A DNA stretch of 64,000 bases from Sambucus nigra (Eukaryota; Streptophyta; Magnoliopsida; Dipsacales; Adoxaceae): NCBI GenBank assembly GCA_949130495.1, contig OX422207.1, positions 368,487,868 through 368,551,867 on the forward strand. Direction: 5' to 3'. A model generated the notes under the pieces. That model worked only from the letters and a program-made list of their open reading frames with translations, had not been told where the DNA came from and ran no database searches. The position numbers and the translations under genes were made by a program. Within the stretch, counting starts at the first letter, position 1, and every line of letters begins with the position of its first letter. Below are positions 10,901-23,135 of this stretch, in pieces.

Positions 10901-13895
10901 TTTGGTATTACCTGCAGACATGTTGGTATTAGATATCCATGTGCAAAATGTGATTATCGGTATGGATTGGCTCGCAGACTATAGAGCCATGATTGATTGC
11001 TTCGGTGGGAGCATTGTTTTTGCCATTCCGGGGCAAGAGATGTTTGTAGTGGCGATGCCTCACCCAGAGGGAGGCTCAACCGCTCATTTGTACTACATAG
11101 AGGAGGATACCTCTAAGGAGGTTGTGATTCCTTTAGATTTGATCCCAGTTGTCAGGGAGTATTCTGATGTGTTTCAGGAGATACCAGGCCTACCCCCCAG
11201 TCGAGAGATAGACTTTGTCATAAACTTATTGCCAGATACGAGACCTATAGCACACGCACCGTACCGTATGGCTCCTGCAGAGATGCGAGAGCTACGAGAT
11301 CAGATTGAACAGTTGTTGGGTCAGGGGTTTATACGGAGGAGTACTTCGTCGTGGGGTGCCCCTGTGTTGTTCGTGAAGAAGAGAGATGGTTCACTGAGAT
11401 TGTGTGTGGATTACCGAGAGTTGAATAAGGTCACGATACGGAATAAGTATCCGTTGCCTCGAATCGATGACTTATTCGACCAGTTGAGAGGAGCTTCTTT
11501 CTTCTCAAAGATTGATTTGCGATCGGGATACCATCAGTTGCGTATCAGGGAAGAGGATGTCTCAAAGACTTCATTCTTAACGAGATATGGTTCTTGCGAG
11601 TTTCGGGTTATGACTTTTGGTTTGACCAACGCTCCAGCAGTGTTTATGGACTTGATGAATAGGGTGTTCAGAGAGTTCCTTGATCAGTTAGTCATTGTCT
11701 TCATTGATGATATTCTGGTTTACTCCCAGACAGAGGAGGAGCACGCCGAGCATTTGAGGCAAGTTTTGCAGACGCTACGTCAGAACGAGCTGTATGAAAA
11801 GTATGAGAAGTGCGGGTTTTGGCTGAACGAGGTCCAGTTTTTGGGACACATTATTTCCGACCGGGGGATATCTGTTGATCCGGGGAAGGTATCCACGATG
11901 AGGGAGTGGGGACAGCCCATGACACCAACGGAGATCCGTAGTTTCTTGGGACTAGCAGGATATTACAGGAGATTCATTCGGGGATTTTCGAAGATAGCAG
12001 GTCCTTTGACACATCTGACTCCTAAAGGTGTGCCGTTCATCAGGAGTGATGCCTGCCAGTTGGCATTCGATGAGTTGAAGGATAAGTTGACCTCAGCACC
12101 TGTGTTAGCATTGCCGAGACCGGGGGTTGAGTATCTAGTCTACACCGATGCGTCCTTACAAGGACTTGGAGGTGTATTGGAGCAGGAGAGTCAGGCCATA
12201 GCTTATGCTTCCCGTAAGCTAAAGCCTCATGAGAAGAATTACCCCACTCATGACTTGGAGTTGGCGGCAGTTGTATTTGCCCTTCGGGTTTGGAGACATT
12301 ATCTTTTGGGGGAGAAGTTTCGATTGTTCACGGACCACAAGTTCCTACACTACCTATTCACGCAGAAGGAGTTGAATATGCGGCAACGGAGGTGGCTTGA
12401 ATTCGTGAAGGATTATCAGTTTGATATCCAATATCACCCGGGGAAGGCTAACGTGGTAGCAGACGCGTTGAGCCGTAGGCCAGTAGATGAAGTGGAAGGG
12501 GTGTGGAAGGCCAAGTGAAAGGAGTTGGGACACCAGGATGCAGTGGCCCGATCATTCATGTCGGTGATGACTGTTACACCACAGATTTTCATGAGAGTGG
12601 TAAAGGCACAAGCAGATGACTCGTTCTGTCAGGAGCAGATAGTTCGATTATTAGAAGAGGGAGCCGAGTCCTATACCGTTAGCTCAGACGGGGGATTACG
12701 CTTCAATGGGAGATTGGTAGTTCCGGAAGGGGAGGAACTGCGACACGAGGTAATGGCAGAGTCGCACGGCTCACGGTTCGCGGTACATCCCGGTGGGGAC
12801 AAAATGTACCAAGACATGAGACGAATGTATTGGTGGAGCGGGATGAAGAGAGATATTGCCGTGTTTGTTTCTAAATGCGCCACTTGTCAGATAGTAAAAG
12901 TGGATCATCAGAGATCGGCAGGACTTCTACAGCCATTGGAGGTCCCGATGTGGATGTGGGAGAGCATATCCATGGATTTTATCACGGGGTTGCCTACGTC
13001 ACAGAGAGTTCACGACTCCATTTGGGTAATTGTGGACAGGTTGTCCAAAGTCGCTCATTTTCTACCCGTAAGGACAGACTACACTACGGGACAGTATGCC
13101 CAGCTCTTTATTACAGAGATAGTGAGACTTCATGGTGTGCCCGTAAATATCGTGTCTGACCGAGACAAGATATTTGTTTCACGGTTTTGGAAGAGTTTTC
13201 AGGAGGCCATGGGCACGGAATTGCGGTTGAGTACGGCTTATCATCCGCAGACCGATGGGCAAACCGAGCGTACAAACCAAATGTTGGAGGACATGTTGCG
13301 TATGTGCATCATTGATTTCGGGGATGGATGGGAGCAGTATCTTCCACTGGTGGAGTTTGCTTACAACAACTCCTACCAGTTCACCATTATCATGGCTCCA
13401 TTTGAGGCGTTGTACGGGTGACCTTATCGTTTCCCAGCATGTTGGTTAGAGGTGGGGGACAACAAGCTACTTGGGCCGGAAGTGATTCAAGATACTTCGG
13501 CAAAGATAGAATTGATTCGAAGTCGCATTCGGGTAGCTCAGGATCGGCAGAAGAGCTATGCTGATGCGAAGAGGTTCTTCAGAGAGTTCCAAGTGGGGGA
13601 CCAGGTTTTGCTCAGAGTATCTCCTATGAAGGGGATTATGCGTTTCGGGAAGAAAGGGAAGTTGGCACCGAGATATGTGGGACCATTTCCTATTATTGAG
13701 CGGATTGGACCGGTTGCGTATAGGCTTGGGTTACCGGAGCGTTTGCATCGGATTCACGATGTGTTTCATATTTCCTCGCTAAGGAAATATCTTAGAGACG
13801 ATTTGGCTCATTCTCACATTGCCTTGGAGGACATCGATCTCCATCCTGATAGCTCCTACGAGGAGGGGCCGATTGCTTATTTTGGACCGAAGTAA
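10851..13895 (+). pseudogene. Gypsy B pol: protease end, RT, RNase H, integrase
   Basis: A single frame runs through with only two internal stops, TGA at 12516 and TGA at 13419. RT motifs: [42 protein letters not shown] and the catalytic [10 protein letters not shown] (about 11695-11726). RNase H: VYTDAS near 12140, then DHKFLHYLF. Integrase: an HHCC zinc domain near 12755-12895 (H..H..CATC), first Asp in SMDFITGLP (about 12970), second in VSDRDKIF (about 13154), and the Glu region HPQTDGQTERTNQ (about 13242-13280). The YLPLVEFAYNNSY motif follows at 13340-13380. Length and domain order are normal for Tekay-type chromoviruses. After the second stop the integrase C-terminal domain continues to 13895, where the frame is lost just before the chromodomain. 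Confidence 0.95.
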
Positions 13896-14031
13896 GCGGA
13901 AACTGCGGTCAAAGATAGTTCCGTTAGTGCGTGTTCAGTGGCGACATCATAATGTCGAGGAGTCCACATGGGAGTGCGAGGATGAGATGCGCGAACGTTA
14001 TCCAGAGTTGTTTTTACCAAGTACTTTCTAG
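13819..14031 (+). pseudogene. Gypsy B integrase chromodomain-like tail
   Basis: After a shift near 13860-13895 another frame reads LRSKIVPLVRVQWRHHNVEE followed by STWECEDEMRERYPELF, ending TAG at 14029. The aromatic-rich VxVQW...EESTWE pattern is the plant Tekay-type chromodomain at the integrase C-terminus. In chromoviruses this domain is thought to direct insertion to particular chromatin. It is out of frame with the rest of pol in this copy. Confidence 0.85.
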
Positions 14032-14060
14032 TTCCGAATTTCGGGATGAAATTCTGTTAT

Positions 14061-14073
14061 TAGAGGGGAAGTA
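14061..14073 (+). promoter_or_regulatory. Polypurine tract of gypsy B
   Basis: AGAGGGGAAGTA directly abuts the TGTAAT start of the 3' LTR at 14074, the expected position for plus-strand priming. A and D have closely similar tracts. Confidence 0.85.
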
Positions 14074-16999
14074 TGTAATACCCCGTATTTTTGTGATATT
14101 TATTTATGGGATTAATTGAATTAAATGTGTATTAATTGGAAATTAATCCGGATTAAAATACTAGCGATATGCGAGTTGGTATTTTATTATAATGTGTATA
14201 TATGAGTATATATGAATATTGAATTATGAAACTTGTCGTGAGATTAAAATACGGCAATTTGGAAATTTTGTTGAGACGCGTGTGACAGTCGCGTCAGGAA
14301 TATAATTATTTTAATTATAAAGTAAATTTTATTTCTATTAGCTGTATGGTCGTTTTGAGTGCGCCAACGCGTCTGGAAGGGTCAAAATAGTCAGAAAACA
14401 CTAGCCGGGGGTTTAGTTTGGGTCCCGGGGCATTTTTAGGCTATACCGGCAACGTATAAGGGTAGTTTGGTGATTTTGGATTTTTGGGAATTAAAACCCA
14501 CGAAAATTAGGAATTAATATCTGATTTGGCAATTACCCACTAAACCCACTAATAACCTAATGGGCTACGGAGGTTATTGAAATTAGTTCCAAAAGAGTTC
14601 CTAAGGCAAACCCTAGCCACCATTGTCACTTTGAAGAAGAAGGCTTGTAGAGAGAGAAGAGAGGAGAATTCTGCAGAGAGAGAGAGAACCATTCATCAGA
14701 TCGACATCAAAATCAGAGATACACATAAGGCAAGTGGTTTAATTTCATTTATTACAAAGAATATTTCTTCCATGCGTAGGAAATTGACAAAATTTGTATT
14801 GTTCTTGGGAGTTTGATAAAAACCCATTAATTGGAATTAGAACTTTATATTTTGATGAAAGGATTGCATGTAGAATTGTGTTAGGAGGATTATTCTGATG
14901 GAAATACACCTTGTTCATAACAAAAAACGGATTTAATTATGCCCATTGGTGATTTTAAAATTTTAGGGTTCATGTTCATGTGATTTGGGGATAAATGGAG
15001 GGATTTGATGATTCAATGATGTTTGGGAAGAATTGGCTCTATATAAACGTTAATATATGACCTAAGTATGTTTAGGAATGATTAGAACCCATGAACGATT
15101 GTTGGATTGATGTTTAGATGAGATTAGAGGTGAAGAAAAGATGGAGAAACGAGTTAAGGAATTTCTGGGCTCGAAACTGGCCTCTCGTTAGAAGACCTAC
15201 CCAGGTCATTCGAACGAGCTCGTTCGAACGAGCTTCTAATGAGTGGACAGTTTGCCTTCTAACGAGTTGAATGTTCGTTCGATGACTTTCGTTCGAACGA
15301 CATCTCGTTAGATACCCAGTTCGTTCGAACGAACTCTCGTTCGAACAGTCTCGTTCGAACGAGACTTCTAACGAGCTGACAGTTTAGGCTTTTTAGCCTG
15401 TTTTAATCCCAAGTGTCCCGTAACCTTGTTTATATGTAGAGATAACACTTCCTTGTGGATTAATTGATATATTTGGGATATTTGGGATATAATGAGGAGT
15501 AAAACCTAGAAGTGTAGTTTGAACCTAAGGGAAATTATGAATTAGGACGTGAGTGTCTATTACGATGCGAGAACTATTGATGGCCTAAATAATTATATTA
15601 ACTGGGAACATATAAATTGTGTAGCATTATATGTCGGTACGAGAATGAGAAGTGTACCACAAATATATTGGTGATTACTAAGATGTGTGCATACTTAGTA
15701 TATGTATATGATTTTATGTGTATGACATACCTACCATACTTGCTATCACCGGAGGTTTACGTTGGCTTAGGGCCCTCTAATCCTTGTGTTGCCCGGATTT
15801 AGACTGGTACCTCGATGAACATAGGTCAGAGAAGGACTTATTGGGATGTTAATAAGTCTGCTGATCGTGGGAGCGTAGTTATGTGCGTGACCCATGTGAT
15901 GTGACTGTGTTCGCCTCCATTGTTTGTGATTTGCTATTATCTGAGAACGATTCCTGAGAGATTCGGAATGCGTGATCCTCATGTACGTGATGTACCGGGA
16001 TGGATAGCAGAGTATGTGTGCACCGCAGCTTAGTCTCGGGTGCTTGTATTGTTTATTTATGATGTGAATAATATACACTTAATTAATGGGAACTTTCATG
16101 TTGGTATTGTGAATATAATTATGGTAATGTTTTGAGAAAACATAACGGGTTAACCGATAGTGAATTGTATTACTAATTGAGAATCTGAGTTTAATTCAAG
16201 CCCTCTATTTAATTGATAACGCTAGAATGTAATATGGGAATCGAGTAGTAAGGGGTAGAACTTATTACGGTTTGGTTAGATATGTATGTCATTTAGATGG
16301 GTAGGGTACGTTAGGAGTGCACATGTAGTAGAGAGGTGAGAATTTCATGTGAGTGCACGTCCTAACATGTATTTTGCATTTAATGTTTTAATGCTATTAA
16401 AACACTTGTTGTTTTTAAAATGATTTCCACTTTCGGGCTCTGACCCATTTGCTTTCAAATCTATTTTTGTAAAAACCATTTTAGGTGCCCAGCCACAAGG
16501 ACACCATGCTTAGGATTTCCATTCAGGTGACGAGCTGTAGCTGTTTGTGGAAGTTACAGGACTTTGCTTGTAGACGCTTCATCTATCTTGACTCCATATT
16601 CAGCATTTATCAGTTGTAGGGCATGTCACCCATTTCTTTTAGAGGCATTGCATTTATTTCAGATTTTCAGACTTTTGGCATGTAATTAATTCAGGATACC
16701 TTGTTTTATTTAGTTCAGTTGTGGGATTGTTGTGAGGAGTTTTTCCTCCGGACTTATTATTATGTCGTTGATTATTCTATTGTTTCGTGATGGTGAATGT
16801 TGTTATTCTATCATTATTCCTTTTATTGCATGTTAATCAGAGTTAACTTAAAATTTGGCAACTCACTTTTTAAATACTAGGTGGTTAGTAATCATAAAAA
16901 TGTTTTCGACAGTGATGCTATTAACTGGACCAACTTGGCATTTTGTATTAATTTAATAAAGGAGTAGCTACCCAGTATTTAATTAGTCGGGGTGTCATA
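14074..16999 (+). repeat. 3' LTR of gypsy B
   Basis: 2926 bp, co-linear with 6296-9222. The terminal dinucleotide is TA (16998-16999) instead of CA, a point change placed by the CCCAT duplication that follows at 17000-17004. The palindrome cluster lies at 15206-15373. Frames at 14577, 15617 and 15767 are LTR copies of those in the 5' LTR. Confidence 0.95.
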
Positions 17000-17004
17000 C
17001 CCAT

Positions 17005-18315
17005 ATGTTTGGGGACAGGATTTCGAGAACCCTGATTATATATATTCAAGGTTTATGGAATGTGATTACCACCAATACTGAACGATTGTACAATTGACGA
17101 AATGTTCTTTGTTAAGTGTAATTACGGGAGGAGATGTAACTTTTTTCTGTCAAGAGACGGAATAAAGGGGTATATGTTATGAACGAAGGGCCTAACGGAT
17201 TTCGATAATCGACAAGGCTAGGTAGTAGTGTATCGGGGGGGTTTCTTATTTGGATTTCGCTTTGAGAAACATCCCATGCATGAAACTTAGCATAAGGTTG
17301 GAAGTAGAAAGATGGGTGGTTATTAGTCAATGAGTTTGGTACCTCGGTCGTAGTAGGAGTAGGTAATTATATCTGTAAATTGGAAGTTGAATTATGAATT
17401 AAGGCCAGTGGATCCGGTTATGTGGAAAGAAAGCATTGAAAGTTTTTTCTTATCACCACTAGTAGAGAGGTGGAACGATGATAAGGCGGATTTAAAATTT
17501 CAATTTTTAGGGTGATTGAGAGTACCCAAGTGTTGTAATCACGTTGTGAGCACAAGGAAAATAAAGAATTGGGTGTTATGTGTGAAGCGTAGGTAATGCT
17601 TACGCTAGTATGCACGGTTGATAAGGTGTGGGCATCCTGGTTAGCTGATGTTAAAATCGTCCAAGTTGAAGGGATGTGGGAATAGATGTGTGGAATAAAT
17701 ATTTGTGGGATTAACATAACGAAGTGGAAGTGGTAGAGTGGATTGGTCATAGTGTTAAAGACGATAAATCCATATATTTGTGTTCAGAGTAGTACACCGA
17801 ATCTAGTTGGAAGGTTGTGGGAAGCCATTTAAAAAATGGGTATTCCTTGAGAAGGGTAGAATTCAATTATTATGGAGAACAATCGGAGCGGAGTTGTAAT
17901 TAGTCAAACGTTGAAAGCGACTGGCGTGTACAAATGGTGAGGATGTTAGTATGGTATAAAAGGTCCGGAAGTGCACATCGTGGAGAAAAGTGCATGGGTC
18001 GAAACTTCCAGTATACGTAAAGGAAAGAATGGGAGTATTAATGACACTTAATGTGACACATTACAAGTATAAGTAGATGTCGTGAAGGGCATAGTGAGTA
18101 GTCTCTGCATGTACCACTCATAGATATAAAATGATTGGAATAAGAGGATCAACTAGAAAATTTTGTGGCTATCGACAATTCCTGTAATGGAAGAGGCCGA
18201 TAAAGTCGGTAAAGTTTATTGGATGGGTTTCCACCCTAAAGGAAAGATCAAGGGTTCATCCGAACATGTGGAACAAGTCGCCCAAAAAGGAATTGATTGA
18301 TATTCCTTTGGGGTG
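17005..18315 (+). other. Gypsy A internal remnant, shared with gypsy D
   Basis: No usable frame on the plus strand. The block around 17185-17295, including GTAGTGTATCGGGGGGGTTT and GACATCCCATGCATGAAAC-like sequence, is clearly similar to 35395-35515 in element D, and similarity continues weakly for some 200 bases. This is decayed pol-region DNA that A and D inherited from a common ancestor. Two minus-strand frames (17112-17330 and 17418-17750) show no protein-like features. Confidence 0.6.
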
Positions 18316-18640
18316 ATTTACAATATTAGCTAGTGTGCCCAGTCTTCCTTTGAATTTCTTAATCGGGATGAGATTTTTGAATCCCACCTTCAATATGGTA
18401 TTTCAGGAAGCAACGAGGATAACATTTCATATTGGGTAGGATGTATCACCCATTTTAGGGGAGTAGGCGCACGGTGATTAACGATTAGTAGAGACACGTG
18501 AAGGTAATTTTAAAATCTTTGTGATCATTTCATTTCGACAACGGATATTGCTAGCAACTGAAGTATGGTAAGGTAGAGTTCCATGGAAGCACTAGTACCT
18601 GTTTGTCGCGAACGAGGTGTTTATTGAGGTTTTGGTGTGG
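18316..18640 (+). pseudogene. Gypsy A integrase trace
   Basis: About 18330-18390 reads SLPLNFLIGMRFLNPTF...VFQEA, matching the integrase stretch around the second catalytic Asp (in B: VPVNIVSDRDKIF...SFQEA). The SDRD motif is lost. Near 18583-18620 a MEALVPVCRE-like read lies where the conserved FEALYGR block of integrase should be. Several frame breaks separate them. It is evidence that A once carried a full pol gene. Confidence 0.5.
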
Positions 18641-19128
18641 AAAAACCTTAACTATTATCCCTCTCTATGTTTAGAGGTAAGCGAATAATCACAATTTTGG
18701 ATCGGTTGAGAATAACTCGATAACTAAGTTGGAATTACCACAAACCGTTTTAGGCGGCTTAGAATTTCGTAACCAGAAATTGAGATTTAAAGAACTGACA
18801 AAAGTGTCCAGATGTTCATATAGTTTCTCTCAGCATAGGACTTTTGTATTTAGAAAAATACGAGTAGTTGACACGTAGTGATGTGTGGCCTCCTAACAAT
18901 ATAGATAATGCAAGTCAATGATATATAGTCTCGTCTTATGCGAATGTCGTCGGTTAGGATCATAATGTGACGTGTCATTAATGAGGGCGTTTAACAAGCT
19001 TGTTGTGAGATGGGGGTTATAGTGATTAAGCGTCTTACTATGTAGATAGTTTGCGTACTAATAAGTATCCAGAATTGTCTTTTTAGGTAGGCCTTATTTT
19101 TCGAATTTCGGGATGAAATTCCGTTATT
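18641..19128 (+). other. Gypsy A 3' internal DNA
   Basis: Decayed sequence between the integrase trace and the polypurine tract. The final stretch TCGAATTTCGGGATGAAATTC is shared with the same position in B (from 14034), confirming homology. No frame is usable. Confidence 0.6.
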
Positions 19129-19139
19129 AGGGGGAAGTA
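19129..19139 (+). promoter_or_regulatory. Polypurine tract of gypsy A
   Basis: AGGGGGAAGTA abuts the 3' LTR start at 19140. Confidence 0.8.
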
Positions 19140-20764
19140 TGTAATACCACGTATTTTTATGACTTTTAAATTAATGGATTTATTAAATTTAATTGAGATA
19201 AAATAATTTAATATTAATCCGAAAATTTGTTTTAAATATTTACTAGTGTGACGAGAGTTAGTAATTATTGGGAAGTTGTCGAATATTACTAAACGAGTAA
19301 AGTAATATATAAGATTGATTTTATAAAAATTATCACGAGTGAATATAATGGCGATTATGGAAATTTAAGTCGGGACGCGCCCAGGTCGTGTCAGGACTCA
19401 ATTATTATTAATAAAAGTGAATAATTTATAAGTCACCCGTATGGTCTTTTCGAGTGCGCCAATGTGTCTAGAAGGGTCGAGATAGTCAAAATAATGTATC
19501 CGGGAGTTTAGTTCGGGACTCGGGGCATTTTTAAGCCTAATTGGCATCTCAGGAGGGTATTATAGACATTTTATATTTTTGGACAATTAAGCCCACGAAT
19601 TTTCTAAGGATAAATCAGTTTATAAGAGTTGTCTTCTAGGGTTAACCAATACAAAATCAAAGAACGTCCATTAGAGAAGAAGTTGGAAAGATTTCCAAGC
19701 AACCCAAGACCAAAGACTCATCCGTTTGCACCGCCACCGCCACTGCCACAAAATCGTAGATCGCGCGACGGGGAATGCAACCATACCTTTTCATTCACGA
19801 AATCAGAACCTTGAATTCTAGGCAAGTATCTATCTTGCTTTGTTTTTAGTTAATGTCTCACCCATGTTAGTTTAGGATTATCAAGAACATGTTTGTGAAA
19901 GAAATTGATAATTTAGAGACTTTAAATCGCATGTTTAGAGAGATTTGATATATTATGGACATACCCATCACATGTAGAGGATTACCCACAAATTAGTATG
20001 AATTTAGAAATAAGAAATCTGGGAAATAATTAGAAGAATGTATGGTTCCTCCAAAATTAGGGTTCTTGGGGATTTTGTCAATTTTACCCCATTAATTTGA
20101 TATCGTTGATGAATTTGAACATGTTTCACGTAGAGAATCATGTAGATAGGTATATAGTACCAGTAGTAATGTTGTTTGGGAGTTTGGGCAAAGTTGATAG
20201 AGGTTTTGAGTACTTTTGGTGATGAAACCCGTAGGATTGTATATGCAGAATCTGGTTAATATCTGGACGATCGATCGATCGACCTTGAATGTTGATCGAT
20301 TGACCCCCTACCTTAGATCAATCAACCTCTTCTGAATTTTGAAGCTTGTTCTTTATTCTTAATGATTAACCCTGTGTCACTTTTCGGAAACCCTTATACA
20401 TATTTTATTTACCATAATGGGACTTGGGAAAGACCAGTAGGTTTTTAGGTAAGGTTCGGGTGATACGATTCATATGTGATTTAACCGTGGGGTTTAGGAA
20501 ATATAAATTTAGGGGGAATCGTGCGTACGTTATGGTATATCTTGTGAGGATTAAGGAAGACTTAAACCAGTAGAGTAGTGAGGGTGCACCTATTAATTTT
20601 ATATTATTTCGAGAGGATCCACTTCAAGAATCGAGTAGTACATAAGGATTTGTTATAGTTAATAATAAAAAGAGTGATTTACTTATACGTAAAAACTCGA
20701 GCGTGATATGTTACGCATGACTAGAATAATATTATGGGTTGTGGGCGCACCTAATTTAGAAATG

Positions 20765-20809
<45 letters not shown>

Positions 20810-21586
20810 CTGTGTGATTGTGCATATTATATATTTGTGTAAAAATCATACCCAGGCTACTTGCTATCACGGGGATTTCTGCGTCGGGACGGTCTTATCT
20901 CGATTGGACCTTTATGGGGGATATTGACTCGTACCCTAGAAGATAGTATCCTCGATAGAGGCTATCTAAAAATTATATTCAGTTGTTCTAAGAGACGTGA
21001 TGGTATGTGCTGACCTCTTAGGACCTGGAACTATGCTTCGCCTCCATTTGTTTGTGTATTGTGTTAATACAGTTCGAGAGTGATTTCGAACTAGTATTTC
21101 CCTTAGTTTGTGTGATACGGGAACTTGATAGCAGAGTATGCTAGCACCATAGCTTTTATGTGGGGTGTCGTTAGTATATATATTATATGTGTGACTAATA
21201 TATATATGTATATCTATATGGGAACTTTCTACTGTGCGTATAAGTAGATAAGTAATGAATAAATGCTTCAATTTTATTATAAGTGTTCGGGAATTTTAAA
21301 AGGGAAATGAGTTGTTCTAAATGACGTAAGAAATCTTGAAGAGAATGATTTCCTAAAGTAAATATCATAACCTCGCTTTTCACCTGATAAAACCTTATGG
21401 AAAATAAGTTAGAGAAACTTATGAGATTTATTAGTACGGTAGGCGTGCACACTAGATGAGAGGTGAGAATTCTCAAGAGAGTTCCGCATACTAACATGGT
21501 TGTTGCATTAGCCGGTAAACATTTTAAATACTTGCTAAACAAAATTTTTAAAACTGTTTTACACTCGGGCTTTGACCCATTTTCTG

Positions 21587-21662
<76 letters not shown>

Positions 21663-22216
21663 TATGTATTACAGGCGCCCATCCATAGGGGCGTCATGCT
21701 TGGATTTCTTAGAACGGGCGCGCTGCAGCTTATGTGGGAGTTGCATGCCATTGTTTAGATGACCTCGTTGTTGACTCTACTCTTAATTTAGTTCTGATTA
21801 GTCAGGGCATGTGTCGCCCGTTTTCCTATTCAGTTTGATTTGTCAGAGATTTATGTTCATTTATTTTCAGTATTTGGTACTCTTTTGAATATAATTCGTG
21901 TCAGGATGATTTCATTTGTAGTTTTTAAACTTGGTATTGGTTTATCTGAATGGTTGAATTCTTGGGTGTTTATTACCGTTCTTCATATTTATGTGATTCT
22001 TCAACTGTGAATTATTAAAAAGATTTTTATATCTGGATTTAAATAAAATAGAAATAAGGTTTTAAATTTTTTTTGACACTTAGCTTAATTATTTAGGGTG
22101 TTTAAATTGAAAATTTATTTTTGCGACAGTGATGCTAAGAAAAAACTAACAATTCATCTTGATTTTAATTTAATAAATGACTGATTACCCGGTATTTAAT
22201 TAGGCGGGGTGTCACA
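19140..22216 (+). repeat. 3' LTR of gypsy A
   Basis: 3077 bp, co-linear with 1063-4076. It is longer mainly through microsatellite growth: (TA)n at 20768-20807 and (CT)n(GT)n(TA)n at 21592-21660, both much shorter in the 5' LTR. The GATCGATC cluster is at 20268-20330. It is followed by the ATAAA duplication at 22217-22221. Confidence 0.9.
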
Positions 22217-22221
22217 ATAAA

Positions 22222-22700
22222 TTATTATCCACATTACCTTTTTTGAAACCCTTAGCCATAACATATCAGGTAATTATCTTATACTAAGCTCTCGGAGGTT
22301 GTCTAAGGCCATATAACAACTCTTCGAGGTGAAAAATGTGTTGGGAACCTGCGGTCTTCAAAGCCTTGTAGTTATCATATATAGACTTCCTCTTGGAGAG
22401 TACCATTTAAAAATGCACTCTTTACATCCATTTGATGGATCTTGAAGTCTAAGGCACGTTATCTAGTTAACAATAGATAAATTGACTCTAGTCTATCAAC
22501 TGGGGCAAAAGACTCATCAAAGTCACACTTGGGTGTATCATTGGGCAACTAGCCTTCCATTGTTACACAAAACAATACATTATTCATCACGTTTGTTCTT
22601 AAGCATCCATTTGTATCGATAACATTAACTACTTTTGGAAAATGAACTAGATTCCAAACCTCTTGTTTAGCGAATTAGTATAATTCATCGAAGGTCTTAC
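22222..22700 (-). pseudogene. Copia pol remnant: N-terminal half of RT
   Basis: Read on the minus strand, the DNA gives CDFDESFAPVDRLESIYLLL (about 22475-22535), FKIHQMDVKSAFLNGTLQEEVYI (about 22385-22455) and LEELLYGLRQPPRA (about 22280-22320). These are the classic copia reverse-transcriptase blocks, with a few stops. The next part of RT, with its YVDD-type motif, is at 995-1040, so element A inserted between these two RT segments. Upstream, VWNLVHFPKVVNVI matches the usual start of RT ('WELVPRPxxxNVI'). Confidence 0.85.
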
Positions 22701-22830
22701 TTTCTTTTATCTTCAACAAGTCAAATCGGGTGGCAAGTTGTTGGAGCTTAGAAACATTAAAAATATCAGTGCCCTCTTATTTGAGATGAAAAAAGTTTCA
22801 TGTCTCCTTGGATATAGTATATGTAGAGAT
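22701..22830 (-). pseudogene. Copia gag (UBN2-type) remnant joined directly to RT
   Basis: Minus-strand reading gives EGTDIFNVSKLQQLATRFDL followed by LKIKESKTFDELY, matching the copia gag UBN2 domain ('LQxLxxRFExLRMKExESIxEFY'). It runs within a few codons into the RT start at about 22690. The rest of gag, the zinc knuckle, protease and integrase are absent. The element therefore has a large internal deletion that fused gag to RT, or was assembled by recombination. Confidence 0.65.
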
Positions 22831-23124
22831 TCACAGGAGCTCTTCTTGGTTAACACCACATAACAACACTTTTAGGCCCCTAGAGTTGTAGTTAGCTATA
22901 TTTATGTTCATCCCTAGACTATGACTTTTCAGGTTTAGGGACAATAATTTCTCCTAACAAGGTCATTGGGCATTTTCACTCATTACTACTATTAATTACA
23001 CCCCTTTAGCTTAGTAATTGGTATAAACGACTTCCAATATGCATAGTTACTACTATTAAAAGAGGTTGATGTGTGATAGATGGACTCTCAAGGTACTTAC
23101 CCTCGAGATTCATATTTAAACCTA

Positions 23125-23135
23125 CTTTCATACCA
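23125..23135 (-). promoter_or_regulatory. Degenerate primer binding site of the copia element
   Basis: On the minus strand this reads TGGTATGAAAG, a decayed form of TGGTATCAGAGC, at the gag-side end of the internal region. It marks where the 5' LTR should start. Confidence 0.5.

Larger units (their letters stand above)
6296..16999 (+). mobile_element. Ty3/gypsy chromovirus B (Tekay/Del-like), nearly full length
   Basis: 10.7 kb, flanked by CCCAT duplications (6291-6295 and 17000-17004). LTRs are 2927 and 2926 bp. Order: primer site, gag with one CCHC knuckle, protease, RT, RNase H, integrase, chromodomain-like tail, polypurine tract. This order and the tail identify a chromovirus. LTRs differ at 8 positions in their first 245 aligned bases by eye and look closer elsewhere, making B the youngest gypsy in the window. 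The last two bases of the 3' LTR are TA rather than CA. Coding is interrupted by several stops and frameshifts, so this copy is not autonomous. Confidence 0.95.
1063..22216 (+). mobile_element. Ty3/gypsy LTR retrotransposon A (Tekay/Del-like, decayed, carries element B)
   Basis: The element is bounded by ATAAA duplications and starts TGTAATACC and ends GTGTCACA. LTRs are 1063-4076 and 19140-22216. A primer site complementary to initiator tRNA-Met follows the 5' LTR and a polypurine tract precedes the 3' LTR. Internal DNA is split into 4077-6295 and 17000-19139 by element B. It keeps recognisable gag zinc knuckles, protease and integrase traces, but I found no RT or RNase H, so it is non-autonomous now. 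By eye the two LTRs show about 20 mismatches in their first 215 aligned bases, clearly older than B. It is inserted into a copia pol gene. Confidence 0.9.

Noticed and set aside
21548..21762. Frames with runs of Ser-Leu, Val-Cys or Arg-Glu in the A LTR, and similar ones at 32369, 40057, 40616, 41447-41834 and 42108
   Set aside because: Translations of dinucleotide microsatellites.
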